From contig CM046350.1 in assembly GCA_025403435.1 (NCBI GenBank), positions 34,476,062-34,540,061 of the forward strand: a stretch of DNA of 64,000 nucleotides. The letters are read 5' to 3'. The DNA is from Artocarpus heterophyllus. Lineage: Eukaryota > Streptophyta > Magnoliopsida > Rosales > Moraceae. Under the pieces are notes generated by a model. The model was not told where the DNA came from and did no database searches. It worked only from the letters and a program-made list of their open reading frames with translations. Within the stretch, counting starts at the first letter, position 1. The number at the start of each line of letters is the position of its first letter. A program made the position numbers and the translations under genes. Below, one piece after another: positions 1-10,193 of this stretch.

Positions 1-46
1 CTAAGGCCTCCATCGTTGGGCCATAGGAAGAACATGGTGGTCCCGA

Positions 47-359
47 CCCCTAGGAAGGGATTTCTATCATGTACCAGATTGGATCTCTGAAAGGATAAGG
101 TATTTTAGTATGATTTATAGTTGCACACCCCTAGGTGGTGATTATAAATCATGGATAAAATATTGAAGCAATGGTTATACACTCACGTTAATTTTATTAT
201 TAACCTCCCCTAGGAGCTGTGTTAATAAAATTAATGGCCAAAGAAACGATTATTAGTATATGTTGGATCATACGGGTCCTAGATGGCATGTATTAATCAG
301 GAAGGGATCCGTGTTCCTGATTGAATTTGGCATGACTCCCCTAGGAGCTTGTTGAATTC
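47..359 (+). other. Leader of copia element with serial hairpins capped by CCCCTAGG
   Basis: Inverted repeats occur one after another. Perfect 10-bp arms lie at 110-119/143-152. A 14-bp pairing with a 3-nt bulge lies at 188-204/221-234. Perfect 9-bp arms lie at 295-303/314-322, and 5-bp arms at 323-327/355-359. A weaker one lies around 249-298. Three loops carry CCCCTAGG inside a small palindrome: 128-135, and the identical 12-mer CTCCCCTAGGAG at 205-216 and 336-347. Another CCCCTAGG sits at 47-54. A role in RNA packaging, dimerisation or translation is inference. Confidence 0.6.
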
Positions 360-512
360 TGAGTTGGGAATTATCGTTGTAAGGTTGTGATATTTTCAAG
401 GTTTTAACACATAAACACATTTGTATGATTTTACATGATTGTGTTATCTTACTAAATTATTATATATATGTTTGCTTATGTTTGGTATATGATTCTTTAT
501 TGTAGATTGAAA

Positions 513-3500
513 ATGTCTAAAAATGCTTTATCTTCGATACTTGACAAAAACCAATTAACCGGTGAGAATTATAACGATTGGAAATGGAACCTGGACATCG
601 TCCTTTCCTTTGAGAAACTGAAATATGTACTGACAACTCCTTGTCCTCCCGAGCCTACGGGAGACTCAAGTAATGAGCAATTCCAAGCGTACGATCGCTG
701 GAAAGATGCTAATGATTAGGCCCGCTGCTATGTTATGGCTAGCATGAATAACGTGCTGCAGGCTCAACATCAGGATTATGAGACTGCGAAGCAGATCTTG
801 GATAATCTTGAGGACATGTTTGGAGGCTAGGCCATAACGAAGCAGCAAGGGGTGCTTTGAAAACTCTTAAACAGTAGACAGAGACCGAGGACATCTGTAA
901 AGGAGCACATGAAGTTGGTCATGGGTTACCTCGCTGAGGCTTAAACCAATGGAGCCAACATCGATGCTGAAACTCAAATGACTATGGTCTTTGAGACTCT
1001 GTCTAGGGAATTTATTCCATTTAGAGCTACTTTTAATTTAAGCAATAGACGGGATATGACCTTGACAGAACTAATGAAACAGTTACAGGAGTTTGAACTA
1101 CTGATCAAGGAGTCTCCTGCTGGTGGTGAGGCCAATATGGTAGCTGCTTCTGGTTCCAATCCTAACTCTGGGAATGGAAAGAAGCAACGGGCCAAGAGTA
1201 GGAAGTCTTCTATTCCTGCTACTACCAAGAGCAAGAAGAAGAAGAAGAAGAACCCAAAGAAATTTAAGTGCTTCTTCTGTGGTAAGTTCGGGCATATAAA
1301 AAAGCATTGCAAGGACTTCCTTTCCAAGGGAGGTAGGTGTGATCTTCTATATTTAGAAACTTGTTTGGTTGAGGAATCTAGTGACATCTGGGTCATAGAT
1401 TCTGGTGCACCTAATCATGTTTGTGTTTCTCTGTAGGGATTCAAAGAAACGAGAAGTCTACTACGTGAAGACTTAACGCTTCAGATGGGCGATGGATCCT
1501 TGGTCTCAGCGGAAGCAGTGGGAGATGTCCATCTTTATTTTGATAATTATAGGAATTTAATTTTGCGAGATTGTTTTTATGTTCCTAAATTTAAAAGGAA
1601 TTTAATTTCTGTATCTTCTTTATTTAAAGACTTCTACGTGGTATCTTTTAATGAAAAAGTGGTGATTCGTAAAAACAAATCTTTTATCTATTCTGGATGG
1701 ATGCAAAACAATCTATATTTTATCAAACCTAAGATGGACTTATTGCTTAATGCTGAGATAAATGATAATAACTCAAAAAGACTTAAAACTTCTCACTCTA
1801 ATAAGACTTATCTTTGGCATTTACACCTTGGCCATATTAACCTGAATAGGATTCAAAGGTTGGTAGGGGATGGACCTTTAAGTCACTTAAAGGTGGAATC
1901 TATACCTCAATGTGAGTCTTGTTTGGAGGGTAAAATGACCAAAAGACCATACGGGTCTAAGGGCAATAGGGTCGAAGGGTTTCTAGAACTTGTGCATAGT
2001 GATGTTTGCGGGCCGATGAACATCTAGGCACGAGGAGGGTATGAGTACTTCGTCACTTTTATTGACGATTAGTCAAGATATGGGTATGTGTACCTAATGC
2101 ACCACAAAAGCAAAACTTATGATAAGTTCAGGGAGTTTTGGGCTGAAGTGGAAAAGCAATTGGGTAGACCCATAAAGGCACTTTGATCTGATCGAGGTGG
2201 GGAATACATTTCTGATGAGTTCTTGGGACACTTGTTAGAGAATGGGATTTTATCCCATTTGACTGCGCCGGGCACTCTGCAGTAGAATGGCGTAGCGGAG
2301 AGAAGGAATAGGACTTTGTTGGACATGATTCGGTCCATGATGAGTTATTCATCATTGTCTTTATCCTTTTGGGGATATGCACTACAAACCGCATGTTATC
2401 TTTTGAACAATGTGCCTTCAAAATCGGTCCCTAAAACTCCTCACAAGTTGTGGACAAGACGTAAGACATCCTTAAACCATATTCGCATATGGGGATGTCC
2501 GGCTCATGTCCTGTTTAAGGATCTGAATAAGTTGGAAGCATGTTCGGAAGTTTGCGTGTTTGTAGGATATCCAAAAGGGACTAAAGGGGGTTATTTTTAT
2601 AACCCAATGGAAAATAAAGTCGTGGTTTCAACTAATGCAACTTTCCTTGAGGAGAGTTATATGGACAACTTTAAACCTCGAAGCAAAGTGGTGCTTGAGG
2701 AGTTAAGGGGTGATCCGTTCACTCCGGTGGTTCCGAACGAGACCATTCCGATCGGTGTAGAAAAACCAAACAAACCTGAACAACAACCTCAGGGGCTTTG
2801 GTGTAGTGGGAGGATTGGGCGTCAACCTGAGAGGTATATGTTCAATGGGGAGGTCTTTTTGGCTGAACAGGATGAACATGACAGGGATCCTTATACTTAC
2901 GCAGAAGCTATGGAGGATGTTGATTTAAGACTCTAGACAGAGGCCATGAACATAGAGATGAAGTCTATGGAGACTAATCAGGTCTGGGAGCTTGTGGATC
3001 TTCCCGAAGGGGTAAAACCCATAGGGTGTAAGTGGATCTACAAGAGGAAAAGAGGAGTGGATGGAAAGGTCGAAACCTTTAAGGTTAGACTGGTAGCTAA
3101 GGGTTATACACAAAAGGAAGGAATCGATTATGAGGAAACCTTTTTGCCTATAGCCATGCTTAAGTCCATTCGGATTCTCTTGTCGATAGCTACCGCTCTC
3201 GACTACGAGATTTGGCAGATGGATGTCAAGACGGCTTTTCTGAATGGCTATCTTGATGAGTCCATTTATATGGAACAACCAGACGGGTTCAAGGTCGCGG
3301 GTCAAGAGGGTAAGGTTTGTAAGCTGCTAAAGTCTATTTATGGACTTAAGCAGGCTTCTCGTTCTTGGAACATAAGATTTGATCAAGTGATCAAGACTTA
3401 TGGGTTCTCACAAAATGTGGATGAACCATGTGTTTACAAACACATAAAGGATGGGAAGGTGGTTTTTCTACTGCTCTATGTAGATGACATTATGCTAATT

Positions 3501-4451
3501 GGCAATGACATTGGGGCGTTGTCATCGGTCAAATTATGGTTGACCAAGCATTTTGACATGAAGGACTTAGGTGAGGCTAATTTTGTTCTCGGTATCCAGA
3601 TCTTTCGGGATAGGAAGAACAAAATGATAGCTTTGTCTCAGGCCGGCTACATAGATAAAATTCTCAGGAGGTTTGCAATGCAGGATTCTAAGAAAGGTGG
3701 GCAACCATCTAGGTATGGAATTACTCTTTCTAAGAAAGACTCTCCAAAGTCTTGTGAAGAAAGAGAATACATGAAGAAGGTGCCTTATGCTTCGGCAGTT
3801 AGTAGTCTCATGTATGCCATGCTTTGCACTCGACCGGATATTAGCTATGCGGTCGGGATTGTAAGTCGATTTCAGGCGGATCCAGGACCGAACCATTGGG
3901 TTGCGGTAAAGCATATTTTCAAGTACCTGAGAAGGACTCGAGGGTATATGCTTGTGTATTCGGGTGAGGACTTGATTCCTCTAGGATACACTGATTCAGA
4001 TTTTCAATCCTGTTTGGATTCTAGGAAATCGACTTTGGGGTTTGTGTTTACTCTAGGTGGCGGTGCCATCAGTTAGAGAAGTGCGAAGCAAGATTGCACT
4101 TTGGATTCAACGATGGAGGCCGAGTATGTGGCGGCTAGTGATGCTTCAAAAGAAGCAGTGTGGCTCAGCAAGTTCCTTGGGGATCTTGAGGTAGTTCCTG
4201 GTATGGATAAAGCGATATCATTGTACTGTGATAACAGTGCGGCGATAGCTAATGCTAAGGAACCAAGATTTCACAAGAAGAGTAAACATATTGATCGGAA
4301 GTATCATGTGATAAAGGACTTCGTTGAGGGCGGGCATGTCACGGTGTGCAAGATCGCGTCAGAGGACAATTTAGCTGATCCATTTACGAAGACACTTACT
4401 GGGAGAGTCTTCGAGAGGCATGTGGAAGCTATGAGGATGCGAAATTTGTAG
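513..4451 (+). pseudogene. Degenerate copia gag-pol polyprotein
   Basis: All coding segments lie in one frame from the ATG at 513 to the TAG at 4449, with no frameshift seen. In order: the gag capsid region; a CCHC zinc knuckle (CFFCGKFGHIKKHC, 1269-1310) after a lysine-rich stretch; a protease with DSG at 1398; the integrase zinc region (WHLHLGH, then CESC) and core from about 1990; a reverse transcriptase with YVDD at 3477-3488; and RNase H from about 4101 (MEAEYVA, then YCDNSAA). In-frame stops sit at 717, 828, 858, 942, 1434, 2025, 2070, 2184, 2283, 2934 and 4074. Almost all look like former Gln (CAG/CAA), Arg (CGA) or Trp (TGG) codons hit by a single C-to-T or G-to-A change. The protein would be made as a polyprotein in virus-like particles, but this copy cannot make it. 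Confidence 0.93.
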
Positions 4452-4466
4452 TATTTACTCACTTAG

Positions 4467-4480
4467 TGCAAGTGGGAGAT
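4467..4480 (+). other. Polypurine tract of copia element
   Basis: A purine-rich stretch ending AAGTGGGAGAT directly abuts the TG that opens the 3' LTR. This is the standard site for plus-strand DNA priming in copia elements. Confidence 0.75.
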
Positions 4481-5920
4481 TGTTAGACATGTATGCCCTA
4501 AGGAGTAAAAATGTAATATGTTTTTGGCGACATTTTTATCAATAAAGAATTTATTCATTTATATATATACCAAATCTTGTCCTCTTTACATTCATATTCG
4601 TTGAATGTATGATAAGCAAACAGTAGTCTGAGACTGTCAGTCTAAACCTTAAGAATTGGGCATATGGTGGATTGATTATGCGAAAGACATGATTCTTAGG
4701 GTGACGGTCTAAAACATATGGTCCGTAATCGAGGGAATAAATTTGGGCGCTTTATTCATGTAAAGATTCTTATGTTGTCTATATCCCTTATGGGAGATGG
4801 TTTGTCTTGGCCATCGGAGTTGGACTCCGTGAATAGAAACATTGGCGCGTTGTCATAAGTGGCGATGTGTTGGATCGGGACATAAAGTGAATTGATTTGG
4901 ATTAATAATTCTGTCTCAGCAAATCGATTCACTTTAGACAGTCATTTGTATTGTATCTTAATCCTGAGATGAATAGTGGGCCCGTTGTCTCGACTTGTGT
5001 CTTTTGATGTACCAATGGGTGACTCCCACATCTCTATAGTGGTATGCATGCCGATACGTTGGAGGCATGACTCTTGATAGCGTAGACTTTTTATTCATAG
5101 ATATGGAATCCATAGCTCCTCTTTAGGAGTAATGATATTCTCTTATATGCGTTGTCCTGTAATTGGAAAACTGGAGTGCTCAACAATTTGGATACATAGG
5201 TGTAACTGAATGGTATACTATCTTTGGATGGTAAGTTTTCTAATGGTGAGACAATGGAACGTAAGATAAAAATAATCGGGAAGGTAAGACAGAACTTGTC
5301 CTTAAGCCGATTATGGATTATCATATGGGGATACGATGCACTATGATATGTCATGGAGACTTAGCTACACGAGCTTCGTAATTCTATAAAGTTCGAGAGT
5401 GCAGCTCCAAGCTTTTAGTGGAGTAGCATTGGAGTTGATAATTGTGAAATGTATATCTAGGATATTGGGTTTCATAATTATCATGAGCTTGAACTTTATA
5501 GGTCCATTTTGGTCCCCTTTGCTAGCTCACAAAGTCCTGTAACGACACGGCGTACTTTTCTAATAATTGGTGACTTATGTCGGATTTATCAGATTGGTTT
5601 AAAATTTGTAAGAATCAAATAATTCATGTCTGTTTATCGGCTGAATTAATTTTGTAAGAAATTAGTTCAAGATAAAGTTGTTGAATTATTGCGATCAAAT
5701 AATTCTTGTCTGTTTATCAGTTGTTTTAATTTTGGACAAATTAGGTCAAGATAAACTTGTAGAATTATTATGAATTGATTTATTTTCTTAGAGATTATCT
5801 TGATAAAGTTTGTTTTGATTAGATAACTTCTCTATTGGGTTATTTGAATCAAAACTGAGACTTTATCCTTTAGAATCTCGGGTGGAAAATAAAAGATTCA
5901 CGGAGATTTTTTCTCGGGAG

Positions 5921-5999
5921 ATCGGCCTGCCGAATGACATGGTGGAATGCCGAACTGGTCTGTTCAGTCTGCCGATCAGAATGTTCGGCCTGCCGATTA
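5921..5999 (+). promoter_or_regulatory. TCGGCCTGCCGA motif cluster in copia LTR
   Basis: ATCGGCCTGCCGAA lies at 5921, a decayed copy (CAGTCTGCCGAT) at 5965-5976 and TTCGGCCTGCCGAT at 5984. Each is a short inverted repeat with arms TCGGC/GCCGA and a 2-base centre. The cluster lies about 110-190 bp upstream of the CCAAT and TATA boxes, where an enhancer would sit. The function is inferred from position only. Confidence 0.5.
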
Positions 6000-6107
6000 G
6001 CGGGAGATAAGATTACGCGTTTTCATGCGGATCTTATCAGATATTGATCCGAACTTGATTCTATTTCGAGTTTTTGAGACCTAATCTGATATGGACTGAC
6101 CCTAGGA

Positions 6108-6123
6108 CCAATAGCTATAAAAA
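6108..6123 (+). promoter_or_regulatory. CCAAT box and TATA box of copia LTR promoter
   Basis: CCAAT at 6108-6112 is followed by TATAAAAA at 6116-6123 in the last third of the LTR. Transcription would start about 25-35 bases downstream, near 6150, marking the U3/R border. It is the clearest LTR promoter in the window. Confidence 0.65.
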
Positions 6124-6520
6124 GGGAGTGAGTCTCATGATTTACTCAGATCAATTTGAGAGATTAAGAGTGATACTCTTCTAGTGAGCATCTAAAAAAC
6201 TCCCTGAGAGCTTTTGTTCACAAATCATGAGCATTAGCTTTGGGTTCTCTCTATTGGTTGGAAGGAGAGTCACCAATGGAAGAGCTGAACGTGTGAGCCC
6301 ACACTCACTCCGATTGTGGATAGAGAATAGCAAAGAAGACCAGTTGGTTGAGGCTCTTCTGGAACGTTGCTTCTCTACACAGGTTGCAGAGGTTCTTCGG
6401 CACACTGAGGTTAGTAAGATCTGTCTAATTTATACATATAACATGTCAAACTTGTGTTTTGGAAATTACTCTGATGAAAAAAAAGTTTTAAAAATTTCGC
6501 TGCGCACTTTGTTTCCAACA

Positions 6521-9100
6521 GTAACACCGTGACTATACTGTAATCCTTAAACTCCCCTTAAGTCAGGAGTCGGTACGACACTTTTCTTAACTCCTGGTGA
6601 TTTGTTTACCAATTCACTTATTATGGTTATCATACCATGCATGAAGTGATGATCACATGTTACACATAACATAAATGCTCTTGTACGACATAGTACACAC
6701 AGGTACCTACTTTATATACACACTGATATGCATTAATATACGCACAGGTATATAGCATAATGTATTCACAAGTACTTAACATAATATACACACAGGTGCA
6801 CATCATCATAAACACTCAGGTACATGTCATAAATACACTCAAGTATATGTCATAATATACACTTAGGTACATGTCATAATATACACTCAGGTATATATTT
6901 TGTATACTCACAAGTATACACCATCATATTTATAAATACTCATGCCATTGCATACACACAAGTATACACCTTGACATACACACATGTATACATATACACA
7001 TTTCGCACTCTATGCCTACAATTTTATACTGTAGGTGGGGTGAGTACATACTTGATTCGAATGTCGGGCAACTTAACCTCGATTTCCTTTCTCCTAGATG
7101 CCTAGGATCCTGTTGGCCAATTACAAAGCCATTAGCCAAATTCCACTGTTTCGATACAAAACTTCCGTTAATTAATGAATTGAGTTGCATCACTATATAC
7201 AACTCCAAGAATCATTGGTTTTCTTATTTCTATCTAACTCTACCCTATCGTTTTTAATAAAGGACGGGAACCTTTCTAACCATTCTTTTTTCGCTTTGGG
7301 ACGTTTCGGAGCGATTCAGGTTATTTGGGCAAAAATGACTATTTTGCCCTCCGTGGGTCCACTAACCTACCCGAGCTCGATTTCATTATTCTTACGAAAA
7401 TAACCATATACTAATTTTAAAATAACACCCTAATAGGTCAGATCTCCTTATTTCTCATTTATGTCCCATTTCCATAAAACTTTGCGGTTTAGTCCCTGAA
7501 TTGAAAATTTTGACGATTTTGCCCCGGGACTAAAACTTATCTCTTTATATCAAAATGTCCTATTTTTCAAAAGGAACATTTTTACTCAAAGTACCATTCC
7601 TTAAATCATTTTGAGAAATGACATTTTTACCAATTTAACATTTTTTTCACTTTTAACAAATTCTTCAAAAATTAATATCTCATAAACATTTGAGATTTTC
7701 AATGAACCATTCACGAAGCCTAATAGTTTCATCGAGATCTACAACTTTCCTATTTTAACTTTTCTCAAAATCTCACTATACAGGAGTGTTTTTGGGCGTT
7801 TTTCAAATCTGCCGAGGGAAAACTTTTTCTTTCAATTTAGTCCTAGGGATATTTTTGTAAAAACCCATTTTGAAACTGTAAATCTACCCCTACATAGACA
7901 GTTCCAACCTTTGTTTGAATCATTCCCATGTCCAAACATCATTTTTGAAAAACTAACTCTAAAATTGCAAAAATATTACTTTTTACATAAAATACCGCTT
8001 TTCAACATTTAAACCATAATTTTACCATATCAACATACCATACATCAAGTGTCCATGATATTCCACCAAATATAAGCTCAAGACCTGTGCACTTCAAAAG
8101 GGAAAAAAATCAAAGCAAAAATCACAATTTTTTTTTAAACTTACCTCAAATAGCACTTTTTGATTTCTAGCTTTCCAAAGCACCTTGAAACTCCTTCTTA
8201 AACACTAGTTTTCATGCAAAAACACCATAGATTAGGTCCCTTTCTTTTCCCTCAAGAAAAACCTTAAAAACCCTTAAAAAGTTTAGGTTTTTACCTTAAA
8301 ACTTGTAAAATTTCCTTGAATCTTGCCTCTTGAACTTAAGTGGGATTGTTTTTGCAAAGTTTTGGGCTTGAGAAAAATTTTGAGAGCCTTTTCTAATGGC
8401 TGCCGGAGCTAGAGGAAGAAGAAGGAAAAGATTGTTGGATAAAATCACATTAAATGCTACCTTATCTCTCTTTGATGACTCATGGTAATCCATAAGTAAA
8501 CCCCTGGGTGGCACAAGGTGATTGGGCCACCTTTCTAGACATGTGGCCCAATAGAAAACCAAGGAGTGTCCACTTTGTGGAGTTAAAAATTTATATTGTG
8601 TAATTTTTCATCACACAGTATTTTTTCTATACTGTCAGTGGTCAAATCAGTGCCATCTCAAATCCTTAGACTGTGTAAACTATTTTCCTTACCTTCGGTT
8701 CACTTTTAGTGGCCAAACGTAACTTTTTTCATATTTGCGTTTTTCACTTAGCAGTATACTTATACTGCATCACCTCTTTCTTACACTAGGTTCGATCTCG
8801 GTGGACTCTATATCATATTTGTATTCTAAATACCTATGTATTTGTATCACAATTTTACAATTAATTGTGATATAAAATTTATTTTATGGATATTATTTAC
8901 AAATTTTTAAGTAATTAAACTCATAAAATCTGTATTAGAAATATCCAACATTGCATCACATTACAGTAAAATTTCCATTTAATACGGCTTATTATTTATA
9001 TTATCGTAATTTTACAAAAATTACAAATTTTAAGGGTAAATTTATTAATTAAACCCAATTAAATATTAGGTTTTATTAATGAATTTTTCTAGTCATTGCA
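6521..9100. other. AT-rich LTR-like remnant with no coding capacity
   Basis: It lies between the copia 3' LTR and the truncated LTR of element A, with no usable reading frame. It opens GTAACACC, like the start (or, reversed, the end) of many gypsy LTRs. On the minus strand it holds a pyrimidine-rich leader and a GAGGTAAG donor-like site near 8140, as gypsy LTRs often do. I read it as a decayed LTR of another element, probably on the minus strand; this is weak inference. Motifs of the form CAGTAT...ATACTG near 8617-8640 and 8755-8770 recur at 18205-18385. Confidence 0.35.
6688..6998. repeat. Degenerate minisatellite, ACACTCAGGTACATGTCATA-like
   Basis: Roughly ten imperfect units of about 24-30 bp. 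Each has TACAC(A/T)CAGGTA or a close variant (for example ACAAGTA), separated by TATA/CATAAT-rich spacers. It contains no reading frame. Confidence 0.6.
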
Positions 9101-9964
9101 AGCTACCCATCTTCTCTCATGACGGTGCACCTATGATGATGATAATGGTGCAACACTTGGGCTCCTAAAGATAAAATGAACAAAGTTTTAATATGGTTAA
9201 TGTTAACGAAAGATATATTCTATATGAAACTATGCCTAGTGCACTATTATGTTGATGATGATTATGGAAATGATGTTTTATAAAGAAGTTCATGAATTGT
9301 TTTACATTGTGAGATATGAAATGTACTTACTAAGCTTTTGCGTACTCAGTTTTACATCATGTTGCAGACAAGGGTAAGAGAATTATGGAATAGGAGGAGG
9401 ACAAAGGCGGGCGTGTGAGCAAAGAACGATGAATTGAAAACGGAAGACGCCAAGAAAGAAGATTTAAAATATTTTTAAACTATGATTTTATTGCTTTGTG
9501 TGTTTAATTTTTCCGCACTTTGATATATTTGGGACTTGTTTTAATTTACTTTTGTTTAGACAGAAGATCGGCCTACCAATCATTTTTGGTCAGTCTGTCG
9601 ATGTCGGTATAGGCCTGTCGATTACCCTGAATCGGCATGCTGATCTTAGCGATTTTAAAACCTTATTTTACAAAGCCTCGGGCGGCCTACCGGTGGTTGA
9701 AGTTCAGACTGTCAATCAAGTTCGGCCTACCGAACTGTGTAAGTAGATTTTGAAAGTTATATTACTTTTTATTTAAATTATGGTTTTATTATTTGGTGTG
9801 ATAAACTATTTAAAGAATACTTATAATCAAGCAAATAAAAAAAATGTATGCATGGATCCTGGGCATGTTTCCAAATTATGTTTTTATTTAAAATAGTTTA
9901 TCTTAAATAATGATAAATTAAATGAATGTAATAACATCTATGACGTCTGTAAAGGGGCATTATA
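9101..9964 (+). repeat. 5' LTR fragment of element A
   Basis: Similarity to the 3' LTR (from about 16964 onward) begins at AGCTACCC (9101) and runs to TTATA (9964), where the 3' LTR ends TTACA. The terminal CA has therefore become TA. Five decayed TCGGCCTGCCGA-like sites lie at 9567-9735. Everything upstream of 9101 in the LTR is missing. Confidence 0.85.
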
Positions 9965-9969
9965 GGATT

Positions 9970-9981
9970 TGGTATCAGAGC
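9970..9981 (+). other. Primer binding site, initiator tRNA-Met type (element A)
   Basis: TGGTATCAGAGC, the plant initiator tRNA-Met complement, is intact and lies five bases after the LTR end. Confidence 0.9.
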
Positions 9982-10193
9982 TGATTTTTGTTTTCAATTC
10001 ATATCGCCACACATCAGTCCAAGTCCTGCAAGTAAGTATATTTTAAGTTAGTTGTTAAGGATGCGAGCTTGATGATAAGTATGAGATTTTGTTGTATAAT
10101 GAAAAAGGCCCTAGTACATGATATAGCAGTAAAAACCTATCTCATAAATTAGAAGATTATTCCTAAGCTCCCAATTCTTATAGGAAATCAACA

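Larger units (their letters stand above)
1..6520 (+). mobile_element. Ty1/copia LTR retrotransposon, 5' LTR outside window
   Basis: The internal region (1-4480) carries gag, protease, integrase, reverse transcriptase and RNase H in the copia order, with integrase before reverse transcriptase. A purine-rich tract and a 2040-bp 3' LTR beginning TGTTAG and ending CCAACA follow. The five bases after the LTR are GTAAC, the expected target-site copy, but its partner lies off the left edge. The long leader (1-512) is not found in the LTR, so it belongs to the internal region. The element cannot be autonomous because the reading frame holds at least eleven stops. Confidence 0.93.
4481..6520 (+). repeat. 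3' LTR of copia element
   Basis: The LTR begins TGTTAG right after the purine tract and ends CCAACA, giving the usual TG...CA ends with short inverted termini. It is 2040 bp, long for a copia LTR. It contains a CCAAT/TATA pair at 6108-6123 and three copies of a TCGGCCTGCCGA-like motif at 5921-5997. The short open frames inside it (5091-5354 and 6227-6532) look accidental. Confidence 0.88.

Noticed and set aside
5091..5354. Open frame inside the copia LTR
   Set aside because: It is antisense to the element, within the LTR, with no domain.
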